Shown here: positions 12,953 to 25,700 of the stretch, in pieces
Numbering within the stretch: the first letter of the stretch is position 1
How the letters are laid out: the number at the start of each line of letters is the position of its first letter
Origin: Diprion similis
Taxonomy: Eukaryota > Arthropoda > Insecta > Hymenoptera > Diprionidae
NCBI RefSeq assembly: GCF_021155765.1
Contig: NC_060117.1
Location: 2,964,501-3,028,500, forward strand
DNA length: 64,000 bases
Direction of reading: 5' to 3'
Notes under the pieces: model-generated
The model's database searches: none
What the model was told of the DNA's origin: nothing
The model's input: the letters and a program-made list of their open reading frames with translations, nothing else
Program-made: the position numbers and the translations under genes

Positions 12953-14009
12953 TCATGAATATTTTAATATTCATGCGAAAATAAACGATTATTTAAAAAA
13001 AAAAACTGGAAATGAGGAGAGGGTGAAAATAATCCCAAAGGGTTAAAGAGACGAAGTAAATAAACGTAAATGTAAAAACAAAAACAAAAAAAAAAAAAAA
13101 CGTAAAGTTAGAAGATACGTTTGACTTGTCTTTAGCATCTTTTTAACCCTCGAAAGTTGGTAAACGAGTTTAGAAAATGATGAAATCTCGATTGTTTGCC
13201 AGAAGAAAATAATATCTTTGACAATCAGCATCGAAGATGTTTAACGAAATTTATGATTGATTTGAGATTGTTGATTAATGAGTAGGAGAAAAAAAAAAAA
13301 ATTAAACAGTATAAATAATCAGTGAATAAAAAAATGTAGGAGAAAAAAAAAAAAATGCAAGCAAAAAATCAGTCAAATTTGTTAGAAAAATGTAAAGTAT
13401 TTTCGTGATCACATTTTTGGTAAAAGGATCGTCGTAAAATTTTACAACGAAATTATAATAAAAATCGTATGTTTAATATGAATAAATTCAAACGGAAATG
13501 ACGTGTTTCGTATTTGAAAACTGTAGGAAAATCGTTGAAATAAAAAAAGATACGATATATGTTCGTCGTTTCTTTTTCTCGTTGAGAATTATTCTCACTC
13601 GACTACGGTGCTTGAATTTTACAAATTGTGGAAAGTCGAGTCGAGGCTGCGCAGAATCGATTTGGTGAAATCCTCGCGTAGGTAGTAAGGAGGAATAAAC
13701 ATGGAATGTAGATGCATTATGGAAAGAGGATAAGAAGATCGGGGAAAAATCTCTCGGAGGAGGAAGATTTTCTCGACGACAACGTCTACAGATTTTTAGA
13801 CGATCGATCAATCTTGGTATACGTTGACGTTGTTGCTGCTTTCAGTCCTGTTACAGGACAGATTTACTCGAGTTTGAAGGATGAGGAAATGATAATAAGA
13901 GACCAATTTGTTTATCGAGAATCTTTTACATCGTCTTCTTTCTTTCCTTGAATTTTTGGCAAAAGGAGGAAAAGAAAAATTGAGAAGAAACGAAAAAGTA
14001 ATGTAAATT

Positions 14010-14284
14010 TTTTTTCTGGATTATTTAGTACAAGGGTTTTAAAAATTCATGCTTTTCCTAAATTTTTTTTTATTTTTCTGACTCCGAAAACGATTGAATG
14101 AATTTTATTTAGTTTCTTTCGTTAACTTTTCAGTGTATTTCGGAAAAGATAGTTTTTTTTTTCAATTTTTTTTTTTTCTGGATTATCAGGGTTTCAAAAA
14201 TTCATCCTTTTTCTAAATTTTTTTTTTCCGACTCCGAAAACGGTTTAACGAATTTTAGTTTCCTTCTTTAAGCTTCCAGTGTAT
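14010..14284 (+). repeat. Tandem duplication, about 160-bp unit (two copies)
   Basis: Both units carry CTGGATTAT, AAAATTCAT and GACTCCGAAAACG, and end with a CAGTGTATT word. AT-rich, non-coding. Confidence 0.6.
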
Positions 14285-14723
14285 TCTAAGCTGATTTCAC
14301 ATCCTTAGAATTATCTTTGATCTCAATTTCTTAATGTATCTTCGAATAGTTACTACATGGAGACAAATGGAAAATACGATGAAGGTTGAGGTAAAATGTT
14401 GCAGAAAAGAAAAAAGCTGCTGTAAAAACACGTGGGCTTTGTGACAGTCGTGCCACGAAGCTTCTTCGTAATCAGATAAAACTTGCCGTCTCTGTCACGT
14501 GACCGTTAAGGATCTATCAATTGTACAGTCCAGTCAAAAGATTCTTTAAACTAAAACAACGAGCAAGGAAATGAATGTTAAAATAGAGAAAGCGAACGTT
14601 ATCGAGTTTAACCTTTTTTTCTTTCTTGATATTGAATAGAAGATAAGATAAAATTAAAGTATAGATATTTGAGGCTTTTGAAATTTTGCGAAAAAAAATC
14701 GCATTGATTTTTTGAATACTTAT

Positions 14724-15020
14724 GATCACAATCTGTTCATGTTTGAAGATTCAAAATTTTGCTTCACTGTTAAGAATTTATTTCTGAATTCCAATGAAAG
14801 CTTTTGAGCTTCACTTTTAAATCTGTTCCTTACTTTCAATTTTTCAAAAACTTCTGAACACAATCTATTTACGTTTTTCAGTATAAAATTTTACTTAACC
14901 GTCAAGAATTTCTTTCTAGATTCTAAGGAAAGCTTTTGAGCTTCACTTTTGAAACTTTTCCTTACTTTCAATTTTTCAAAAACTTATTTTCTAATAGTTT
15001 CTAAGGAAACTTTTCCAGCT
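14724..15020 (+). repeat. Tandem duplication, about 135-bp unit (two and a part copies)
   Basis: The units share CACAATCT, AAGCTTTTGAGCTTCACTTT and CCTTACTTTCAATTTTTCAA. No coding signal. Confidence 0.65.
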
Positions 15021-16794
15021 TCTTTTTTACGGTTTTTCATTCATTTCAGGTATCTTAACGATGACTGTACCCAAGATGTATCCTTAAAACAACGAAACGA
15101 AAAGAAAATGCGCGGCTATCGGGATTCTTTGTCGTGGATCGGTGCTCCAGGATCCATTTGCAATTACAAAAACGGTACGTGGCATCAACTCCCCACCCGT
15201 CTGACCTCTCGAAGCATCATGCAAGTATAATGTGTCTATTATCGCGTTTTCTCATGGAAACGACGACCAGACTCGACTGTCTCCGGATTATCTCTCCTTC
15301 CTTTATGCTTCTTTTTCTTATCTCGCTGTTTTCGCTCTTCACTATAGCTGTCTCCGCTTTTCCTTACATCACTTCAAGGGCCCAATCTGATCGTGTATTA
15401 TTCATTTCATTCCTCATTGAAATAACGTCATCAACATTTATCAATATAAGAATTAACTTTTTTACATCATACTTAAAAGAAGTGAATTATTTATTTTTTT
15501 TATTACATCAATTTTCACACAAACATAATTTATCATCAAGTTTCTTAATTTTTTTTCTCACCCCTCCTCATTTTTCTTTGTTCTTTACCGAATATTCTAA
15601 AAATAATTATTCAATATGTTTCATGACTATCGATGCATATAAAATTTAGTCGAATTATAAGACTTTTAATTTTTATATGCAGATTCGAAATATTTTTCTT
15701 CTCTTAATCTCGTTGAAATTTTCCAAATAATTTTCACGTGACGTTATTTTTTAATTCTTTGTTAATTTCCGTCTAACAAATCCAACAGCGTTAGAGAAAG
15801 AGAATAAAAAATAGAAGGAAAATACGAAATTTCTAAATCTGTCTAGCGAAATGAGGGGGAGACGTGGAGGGATTGAGAGAATCAGGTTTTTTCTCTCCCT
15901 CCTAGATCCCGGAGGATAACTAGATTTCCGTGTATATCCCACGGACCGCTTTTGACGTGTTTGCAGGATAAAAACCGAGTCGCGAGAAGCCGCTCGGAGA
16001 GCTACGGGATTTTATTAAAAGTGGTTATAACCCCGTTTCATCCCCGTTTTGAGTTGATGCTCCTCGCCTGCTCGCTTTAGCCACTATCTGACTGCAATAA
16101 AGCCTGCAGCCTCAACTTTTCCATGCCGCATATAGAGAGTTGTTTATGGGTATTAAATGTTACAGGGTGCAAGTTTGCCATGCGAGCTTGTCAAAGAGAC
16201 GATTTTATTTTATTCTTGAACACGAGGAACTCAGCCAAGGCAGAATATGGTCTTTGCATTCGTAAACGAGAAATGAACTGGCCACATGCAAAGCCTTTAA
16301 AGATCTGCTTATGAAACGATTTTAGAAATTTTTAAAAAGAAGCTCGCAAGCTAGAAGAAATTGATTTCGCGTAAAACAGGATTCGTTTACAAACCTTAAG
16401 AAAGAGAAAAGAAAATTCTTTAAGAATTCGTGAATTTTTTTAATCGAATCGATGAATCGAAATTTTGCAGACGAAAGAATTGCTTCGACGAAAAGAGAAA
16501 ATTTATAAATAAATAACGGCTCTTGATAATCTCGACTTGGAAAATGTTTCTTACTGTTTTCAGGCATTTCGAGATCTCGGTACGGAATATACAGCCGTTT
16601 GCAATTTTCTATTTGACTTTCTCGTATTAAAGTATTAAACTGGGTAAATCGCTCTGGGCGGAAAACGGAGCTTCTGTACCTGCTCAACGGAAAGTCGAGC
16701 TTACTGCGTATCTCGAGTTAGTTTTATTTGTATACACGAAGAAATCCGCCACCGCATCTCAAAAAGCTCGATTATTCCAGATGAAATTAATTTG

Positions 16795-17360
16795 CTATTC
16801 GATTATTATAGGCAAAGACGAAAATACTTGATTTTCTTTTATTTTTTTTCCTCCTAGCAATGATGAATTTAAAATTTTTCTCGAATTATTCAATTGATTT
16901 AGATTAAAATTATGCACAAAATTTTAGAACAACCTAAAGAATTTTCTTAAAACTACGAACTTAGATTGTTCGTTATAAAATTAATTTTCTGCTTGACTGT
17001 TATAGTAAAAAGCGAAAATACTTGGTTTTATTTTTTTTCCTCCTAACAATGATGAATTAAAAATTTTTTTCGAATTATTTAATCTGTTTGAGTAAAAATT
17101 ATGCACGAAATTTTAGAACAGACAAAAGAATTTTCTTAAAACCACGGACTTAAATTGTTCGTTATAAAATGATTTTTGCTACTTGATTTTTACAGTCAAA
17201 ATGGAAAATACTTGGTTTTATTTTATTTTTTCCTGCTAGCGATGATAAATTAAAAATTTTTCCAGAATCGTGTCGAATCAATTTGGATAAAAATTCTGCA
17301 AAGAATTTCAGAACAAACAGTAAAATTTTTTTAAGACTATGAATTAAGATCAGAATCTTG
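16795..17360 (+). repeat. Tandem repeat, about 190-bp unit (three copies)
   Basis: Each unit has AAAATACTTG, a T-rich run, CCT(C/G)CTA(A/G)C(A/G)ATGATGAATT-like and CACAAAATTTTAGAAC-like words. Diverged copies, non-coding. Confidence 0.65.
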
Positions 17361-19462
17361 TTTTCAGTAATTATTGGAATTCTTTCAAACCAATCTAAAT
17401 GCAAAATATTTCTTGATCGTTTGTTTCCGAACGATTCAGTCGCTTTTAAGAATATATAAATCTCCTGAGTATTGTGTTAAATCAGCAAGTGATCCAATGC
17501 AACATCGTGATTTATCGCAAGAAAATTTGAATTTTTAAAGTTCTCGTTTCTTCTAGAAATGCTTCAACTGATTTCAGCAAAAATTTTCTATAGCATCGTA
17601 ATTTACGAAATATACATTCCTTAGAACAGTTATTTAAAAAAATTTCGGAAGTGAAAAGCGAATCCATTCGCCGAAACATTTCATCGAAATTCAGCTTCTG
17701 GTTTGAGAGAAAATCACGATTTCGTAATTCTTGCATATAGCTATCAGAACTTTTGTGAAAACTTTGTGTAGAATTTGAAATTGTTTTTTTGTTTTTTTTT
17801 TTTCCTACTTTCCTCTTTTGAGAAATTCTTATACTTACTATAAATTATCTACAAACATCGGCGAGTCACGAGTTTTATTTTCAACAAAAAAAAAAAAACA
17901 GAAACAAAAAATAAAAAAAAAAAAGAATAAAGATAAAAGGAAAATCAAGTGGCGTTGAGTGTTTCTCGGACGGGCAAGTATGCGAGCTTTTTAGGAACCC
18001 CGAGGTCGACGAGATCGCGGCAAGTTTTAAATCTCGAAAACCTTTAAGCCCTTAGCCAAGTCCGCGTGCCGTCCCAGCCAGGCTCTTTGTTCACCCTTCA
18101 TCCCCTCTTTCCTCTTGAGGATTGGTGGGAAAAATGTACATTTATTTGATAAAAAAAAGTCTACCGCTAAATCTTGTTTAAGCCTTGTTAACTCGAGCCG
18201 CGTGGCCTGGGATTTTTTCTCCCCCCACCCCCACCCCCTCTCGTCACCGAATTTTTGCCCTTGGCAGACGGGGCTCGAAGTTTTTCGCCAGAAATTAAAC
18301 GCCTCGCGTTTTGGATTCTGCGGGGTGGAGAGAGGAAAAAAAAAAATTGGAAAAAAGAAAAAAAGGGAAAAATCTACTCGATTAAAAAAGTGACGGAATT
18401 CATGCGGGCATCTTATCGGAAGATGAGGAGAACCAGCTTTCAATTCGTCGAGGATACCGAAGCTTCTGAGGATCGATGCCGGCGTGGCGTAATTGAATTG
18501 TTCCCACTCTGCAGTTCGAATTTCCGATAATTAAAAACTTTGTATACAATATTCTACCTGTACATAGATATATTTATAGAAAGCTGTAACCAAACTCTCC
18601 GCGGTATAATTCTGCGGACAAAAAGATTCACCCCCTTTTTTTCGTTTTACCCTTTTTTATTTTCCACCCTCTTGCCGGTGCGGGTACAAAAATTGAATTA
18701 AACGAAACTGGAGGTAAAAGAATATCAGAGGGTGAAAAACTAGAGGCACCTACGGAACTAGCAAAAAAAAAAAAATGTCACAACTCGCCTTAAAATTGTT
18801 GATTTTTATGTCCGCTTGGAAAACTAGAAAAAAAAAAAAAAAAATACAGAAAATACCAAAATCACCCTCCTGTTCTGGGCTAAAAATCATCGTTTAAAAT
18901 CAAGGAATGTCGGTGAATTTTTTGGAGAGAAAATACGGTTTTCAGATAGCTTAAACGACGAATAAAAAAAAACAAGATTTCTAAAAAAGTTATTCTAAAA
19001 ATTTATTTTACGGTTCTTGGAGGAAGGTCAATCGTATTAAAAAAATCTGACAAATATGGTTTGGTCGGGGTCGTGTGCTCGGTGATTTGGCATGGAATGC
19101 CCTGTATATTCATTCTCTTTCGAAGTAAGGGAAAGTAAAAAAAAAAATCGTACAATAAAATAGGGGCGTAATTCTTGTGTTCATCCGTGTGATTTTTTTA
19201 TTTTCATCCCTTCGAAATTATTTTTCGATTGAAATCTTCCAAATAATTTTATCAATAATTATATGTAATTGGAAATTTGTAATAACGATTGTTCTAGTGT
19301 TATTTTATGGTTGAAATATGATTGAAAATTACGAGGAACTTTTGTTCCCAGACCAAAAAATTAGCGGAATGATTTATTTTCCTTTTTCGTTTTTCATCTT
19401 TCTCTGTCAAAATCTGGCAGGAATTTTTATATTCTCGAAGTGTTCATATGTAGAGAATTTAC

Positions 19463-20175
19463 GGCGGTCCTTATTCAGGGCTTGAAAGAATTTTTCATCT
19501 CTTGCGCCCCAAATCGTTTCTCAATAATTCAAAAACAATCGTCTGATGTTTTCAAATTTTCATATCAACTCTAACCCTCGCCTGTAAGAGAGTGGATTTC
19601 CCAATTTAAATATTCTTAGTATATATCTTATTTCAAGAGTAATAATTTTAAGACCGCAATTTTTTATTCGATTCTTCTCACTTTGAAATGCACTAGATGT
19701 TTATTTATTTTGTTTTTAGATTTTTTCGTCACTGTTCGAATTTTCTACGATTTTTCAAAACCCTCTTACTCTTAGGGTCAAAATCAAAATCTGAATAAAT
19801 TAGGGAACTGTTTTTGAATTATTTGGAAGCAATTTGGGGGCGAATGATACAAAACTCATCTGAGCTCTAAATAAAGATCATTTTGGAAGGAAAAAAAATA
19901 TTATAACCCTTTTACTCTTAGAGTTAAAATCAAAATCTGAAAAAAATTAGGGAACTGTTTTTGAATTATTTGGAAGCAATTTGGGGGCGAATGATATGAA
20001 AATCATCTGTGCTCTAAATAAGGACCATTTTCGAAAAAAAAAAAAATATATATTATAACCCTTTTACTCTTAGAGTCAAAATCAAAATTTGAAAAAATTA
20101 GGGAACTGTTTTTGAATTATTTGGAGGCAATTTGGGGGTGAATGATATCTCATCTGAGCTCTAAATAAGGACCAT
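19463..20175. repeat. Inverted-plus-triplicated repeat block
   Basis: Three direct units of about 150 bp (starting near 19760, 19913 and 20058) each carry TTTTTGAATTATTTGGA and CAATTTGGGGG, and end with CTCTAAATAA followed by a GATCATT or GACCATT-type word. A diverged inverted copy lies at 19463-19610 (GGTCCTTATTCAGGG, AATAATTCAAAAACA). It looks like a foldback element whose right arm was amplified. Confidence 0.7.
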
Positions 20176-20182
20176 TTTCGAG

Positions 20183-20211
20183 AAAAAAAAAAAAAAAAAA
20201 AAAAAAAAAAC
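20183..20211. repeat. Poly(A) run closing the triplicated block
   Basis: About 28 A bases directly after the third unit of 19463-20175. Confidence 0.85.
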
Positions 20212-21943
20212 ATTATACATCTATATATAAACATATTATTATAGAGCTTGGGGCGTTAAACTCTGAACCACCAAAGCCGCGCGTCGACCGTGTATTAGAT
20301 TAAGTTTTAATCAGAATTTTTCCCTCGCTAGCTCGTTGGCTCGTTTCACCCCTTCGCCATCTCGTCCTCGTCCTTCTCCTCCTCCACGTCGTCGTCGTCG
20401 TCGTATTCGCTAACGAAGTTAAGGGTTTAATTCCTTAATTTCTTCCTACTCCGGCAAACGTCCGTGGGTGAAAGGGGTGGGGGTGGGTGGTGGTTACACT
20501 GCAACGTGGCAGTCAGGAGACGAGTAATAAGGTAACCCAATTTTATTCCGACTGTCTGCTTGATTCTGCCATGAACCCCATTGCATGAAGGGTAGGTACT
20601 TATAAATATGTATATATTATGTGTATAAAAAAATTTTTACACTCTCGAACTTCTATACGATTATGAAAAAATTTTTATCATTATATCGCGAATATTGACG
20701 ATTTTTTCTTCAGCCCCTCTCGTTTAATGTGCAATGAATTATACATTATTATGTTTTTCAACTTTTATTCGGTAATCAGTATGTTCGTTTTTTTTTCTTC
20801 TTTTCGAGTTTGTATATTATGGCTGTTACAGTCTTTATCGTGTATAATAAAATAATCGGAAATTTCAGACTTTTTAATTGGACAAAATGACAGTAAAATG
20901 AATATCTATGATTCGTCAATTTTTTAGGTACAAAGCAAACTCTTATATTTTATTGATTTATGACTGTTGTTACTTCGGCAAAAAAAAAATTTTGTACAAA
21001 ATTTGATACGCTCGGTGAAAATTGAGATTATAATTTACGATAATTTTGAAACTTGAATTAACGAGTGAATATTTTTCTAATGAATAAATGAATAGTGATA
21101 GAAAGTGAATAAAATGAAATAAGAACAATGAGGAAAAAAAAAGGAACAACTCTAGTTCGATTACACGAATATTAAAAATAATTGTATAAACTCTGTGTAA
21201 CGATTGAAATTAGAAAATAAATTTTTATAAACTCAAAGCTTCTGTATCAGTCTCAAAAGTCTCTGCTCGTTGGGATGAGGAGAAAAACCACGAGATACAA
21301 CGTTTCGTTGAAAATAATTTCCAAACCCTGGTTCAAATATTTTTCTTTACCTAAATCCGACGATGGAGGGTGGATAGGAAGGGGTGGGCGGTGAGGGGAG
21401 GGGGGGGGGGGACTTTTACGGCCGATAATTAACCTCATAAAAAAACGACGATTAATCACGCTCCGATTCCCCAACACCGACAAAATTATGTTTCGAGTCA
21501 GTCGGTTCCTCTCTCTGTCTCTCTCTCTCTCTCACTCATTTCGTAGGTTTTTTTTTTTTTTGTTTTTAAATTTCATTCATTTTACTTCTTGAAAATTAAG
21601 GAGGAGGGATAAGAATGAAGTTTAAAATGAAAAGGAATGGAATATTTTCGACTTCCCTTATGAATCCTTGAGTCTTTCAAATGTTGCAAAAGTATTGTTG
21701 TTTCTGAATTTTTTTTCTCTTTTCTTCATCGGTTTTTATTTTCACTTTTCCCCTGCGAAATCCATCCATTTTTTTTTTTTCTTCTTTTGGCTTCTTAGTT
21801 TTGTTTTTTACGCTTGTTTTAATTTGAAACAGAGCCTGAAAAAACAAGAGATTATAAATAATAGCGAGAGTGAAAATTGATAAAATTAATTTGGGGAAAA
21901 AACAAATTTCATCCAGTTAGATTTTACACCGCTGAATATGTAT

Positions 21944-22060
21944 GGGGTATTCCACGCCAACTTGACCAGTGTTAAACCCCGACCATCTCAAAATCATTTC
22001 ATGTCTTTTTCTAACATTCTACTCGGTAAAAGTCGTGAAAAAAAATTTAGTACACGATAT
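21944..22060. mobile_element. GGGTATTCCACGCCAA element, left-end fragment
   Basis: It matches the left end of 30811-31572 (GGTATTCCACGCCAACT, ATCTCAAAATCATTTCA, CTCGGTAAAA), then the similarity fades. Related right-end fragments (CATGGAATGC or CGTGGAATGC) occur near 19090, 36780 and 48165. Confidence 0.6.
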
Positions 22061-22680
22061 ATTTTCGTAAATATCTGGACGATATATTGTTATTTAATTG
22101 TAATAAAAGCCGTTATACAGGAAAGAATAATTCTTATACGGTTCCGAAAATTTTTATCGTACCTTAAACTTCGATCATCGAATATAAAAATTCACAAATC
22201 AAGTGAACTTTGATTTTTTGTCTTCTGTTGCTTCTTGTACTTGCAATATTGCAATACTAGACGAATCGATCGATCGATTTTTGCATTGTAATCGGAGAGA
22301 AACGTTCTGTTTTCTCTAAACAACTTGCGCGTCAGCTCTGCTTCTTAGAGAAACGGGCGAGAAATTTCTAGATAATCGCTTTTTGTTCCAAGTATTAAAC
22401 CTTCGACACCGCGACGCGACGATGAAGTTTCTTTCTCGAGCGTGGGAAGTTGGGAATATTATACCTACCTGTCTACTCACACGTACGTAGGTGCACGTGC
22501 ATATTTAAGAGGCATTTATACGTGCAATATTCAGAAACTTGCAGAATAGGTCAGCCAGCCACGCATAATGGGCACAGCCAACGGCGGCCATTCAAGCTCG
22601 GGGGGCAAATAAGTCAAAATCGAGGACAAAAATTCCCCGAAATCCGAAGTCGTTAAGAACTCGAAGGTGGTCTCCGGTCT

Positions 22681-22721
22681 TCTGTATTATTATTACTATT
22701 ATTATTATTATTATTATTATA
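22681..22721. repeat. (TTA)n microsatellite
   Basis: About 13 units with one interruption; a second TTA array is at 27787-27815. Confidence 0.85.
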
Positions 22722-23097
22722 CACACTTCTAGCAGAAGCAATCTAATTTGAAAATAATATTGGAAAATATTCTGAGAAAGAAGAAAGGATCGAATAATTT
22801 TTTAACAATTATTTTAATTTATAATAATAGTTCGTTATTTTTTGTTCTATTTTCTTTCCATACCCCTCCCCCCCCCCCCCCCCCCTGAAAAAACGACATT
22901 TTTTTAAAATCCTTCTAACTTGATGATAAAATTAGTTTTTTGTTTGTTTTTTTAAATATCGATCATTCTACTTCCTGTGAAATTGAAGTGATAAAACGAT
23001 AATATGATAGGCATGAGGTAATGAAATTGAGTAAGGATAAGGATACCTGAATAAACCTGAAAATCGAAAAAGAGGGGAAAAAACTGAAGTGTGTTAA

Positions 23098-23141
23098 AAG
23101 AAGAAAGAAAGAAGGAAAGAAAGAAAGAAAAAAAAAAGAAT
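23098..23141. repeat. (GAAA)n microsatellite
   Basis: Purine-only GAAA and GGAAA units. Confidence 0.8.
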
Positions 23142-23934
23142 GAAAGAAGGATAATGAAAGGGACAAAAAATGGCACACAGTTCAGATATTACAATAAAAT
23201 ATGAAAAGGTAAGGGGCTGAGAGGTGTGAGTGAAAAATGCGTGAAACTTAGAGCCATTATTTCCACGCTTGATGGGGGGCCTGGACACGTGGTCAAAGAG
23301 ACCGTCTATATTTTTTGCGGGCCTTGTAGAAAAATAAAAAGTTGAAAAGTTTACGTGTCGTTGTGCAGACGAATTAATGGCAAAGGTCCGAGACGAAATA
23401 GAATTCGTTGGACACAGGAAGAGAGAGAAATGAAACGAAGGACGAGGCTAGCTTCGTTTTTTTTTGTTTTTTTTTTTTGTCAAAAGTGGCATCTTTTGTG
23501 AAATAAAAAAAATTAGACTTGAGTAAAAATCGAAATTAAGGAAACATTTATTGGATAAATAACTCGATCAACGAGTCGAATCAGAAGAAGAATCAAATTT
23601 TATACGCAAGTAACCGTAAGGATTTTATTTTTATTTTAAATTTATTCGTCAACGAGTTTTGCTTTAAAATTCTGGTTATTTCTGGGCTTCCTTATTCTCT
23701 GGCATGGATTTGAATAGAGTTTCTGTATATAAATGTACGCCGTTATATATCCACATACCGGAAATAGAACGTACAGGATTTAATCTGACCCTCGACGTTT
23801 GTCCAGCGGTCATGTATACATAGGTAAGAAGTCCTGAATACGTGTCCTAGAAGCGTTCTGAATCGCGGGAGAATCTCGCCCTGCAGATGTTTCCATCCCT
23901 CTTTCCTTTAAAAATAAGAATAAGAAGTCGGAAG

Positions 23935-24580
23935 ATGAGTGACACTATCTCGGTTCCTTCATGCACAGACCACCTCGCGATGCTTGCCGCTTTCGAAGTT
24001 AAGGAAGAGAATTGAAAAATCCTGGAAGTACCATTTTTTAAATATGCCATCAGTACTATTTTGAACAGATGGTGTCCATTTTAAGGAAAATACAGCATAG
24101 ACGTGGTGACGCTTGCCACTATCGAAGTTAAGGAGGAGAATTTGAAAAGTCTGGAAGTGCCATTTTTTAAAACAAGTGTTTTTCTTTTTTAGGAACAGAC
24201 AGAAGATGAGTGACACCATATCGGTTTCTTCACTGACGTCGCGATGCTTGTAGCTGTAGAAACTGAAGAGGAGGATTGGAAAAAGCTGTAAGTACCATTT
24301 AAAAAAAAAACTCTAACTTCCGGAAAAAATTACGAGAGACGAGCGACACATTCAGCCTGAATTTAAATTTAAGAGGAGACTTAAAAAAGCTACTTGAAGC
24401 TACCATTCATTGAAAAAAGAAATGGCACGTACCGTATAGAATTGTGTCATTTGTTAATTTGAAGAGGGGAATTAAAATACGGTGTACGTACCGTTTGTTC
24501 AAAGAAAAAAAAAATGGCACCTGCAGTCTTTTTTCATTTAAAACAATTCAAGAGCGGAATTAAAAAAACCTGTAGATACC
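23935..24580 (+). repeat. Diverging tandem repeat block, about 100-125-bp unit
   Basis: Recurring words are GATGAGTGACAC, TCGCGATGCTTG, GAAGTTAAGG and a GTACCATTTTTT-type end, in about five to six increasingly diverged units. No coding function seen. Confidence 0.6.
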
Positions 24581-25621
24581 ATTTTTTCTTTTTTCACTTC
24601 GTTTTCCGTCAACGGCACGGACAGATTTTTTTCATTTTCCTCTTCAACCAGCCTCCCTTGATCCGATTTTGAGTCAACGTCGTGACAGGGGTGAGGGAAA
24701 AAACAGATTCAAAAAACTTGAGAAAAAATTCGTGAAAAAAAAAAAAAAAACGAAGCTGGAAAGAAGAAACTCTCCTGCACGCAAGAATGAAATATTTTCA
24801 CGATGGCCCTTGGGGCGATCCATCTTGGCCTACCCCCGAAACAGAGACTCCGCACCGGGAGACCGTTTTCTTTTTTTTTTTTTTTTTTTTTGTTTTTTTT
24901 TATCTTTCGTTTATCCTGTTTTATTTTTATTTTATTTTTTTCTACAAATCGGCACCAACACCGCTCCGAAGACGCCCTGCAGCCCCTTGCAGCCGACCCA
25001 CCCCCACCCACCCCAAAACCCACATAAATCATATCCGTGGTACTTACGCCTCCCGATCTCTCTAATCTCGGATTCCAATCCCGCAGCCTCGCACATTATA
25101 CGGATTCGCGCCCTCTTTTCAGCCCCCCGCTCTCCTCGCCACGATTTCAGACCTTGTGAGCGCCCTATCTGCAGCTGCCCGGGTCGTTAAAAAAAAAAAC
25201 TAACCCATTTTACGGTCTGAGGAAAGATTGAAAAAAAAAAAAAAAACGAAACGAGAAACAATTTTTGTTTTTAATTTTTCGAAACCACGAAAATATATTG
25301 TACAAATTTTCTAAGGGGAAAAAATTTATAGTAAAAATGTTTAGAGAGTTTGAAGTGGTGTGTGAGGTGTTTTTTTTTTTTTTGTTTGTTTGGAGTTGAA
25401 TCTCACTTCTGCTGATGTGGTTTGGCTGTTAATCCGAAAAAGTTATATTTCACGACGTGAAATTATTGGAAGATAGAATTGAGAATGTTTAATTAAAATC
25501 GATTGGTATAAATGTGGTGCGATTTTATTTGTAAAAGTAATTGACCCTCTCAAAGTAAAACATGTAATTAAATAATTGCAAGTTTAAGTGGAGAAAACTC
25601 AATTTCATCGTTTATTATAGG

Positions 25622-25700
25622 GGAGAGCACGGCAAAGTGGGCCCCTTAAAATTTTTGATACCTCAAAAAATTTGGGGGTAAAGTGGGCACCCTGCACTTC
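25622..25700. repeat. Fragment related to the 29-30 kb foldback (opposite orientation)
   Basis: GGCAAAGTGGGCCCCTTAAA and TTTGGGGGTAAAGTGGGC match the terminal region of the family in inverted orientation. Only the end is present. Confidence 0.5.

Larger units (their letters stand above)
7073..13490. other. Non-coding, dense microsatellites
   Basis: No gene found. It contains the features listed at 7690-8090 and 8957-9101 and the heavy microsatellite cluster at 10.5-12.95 kb. GC-richer patches at 8390-8700 and 10380-10990 carry no supportable exon. Confidence 0.55.
13491..19462. other. Non-coding, with tandem unique-sequence repeats
   Basis: Three separate short tandem duplications (listed individually) with unrelated units. 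The 171-codon frame at 15134-15649 is low-complexity Phe/Ser-rich and not gene-like. 15860-16110 is GC-richer but without an exon signal. Confidence 0.55.

Noticed and set aside
15134..15649. 171-codon plus-strand open frame
   Set aside because: Phe/Ser/Leu-rich translation of AT-rich DNA, with no motif, no homologous feel and no splice context.
24669..25190. 173-codon plus-strand open frame
   Set aside because: It is spanned by a poly(T) run and purine tracts; the Phe run and charged stretches are composition effects.
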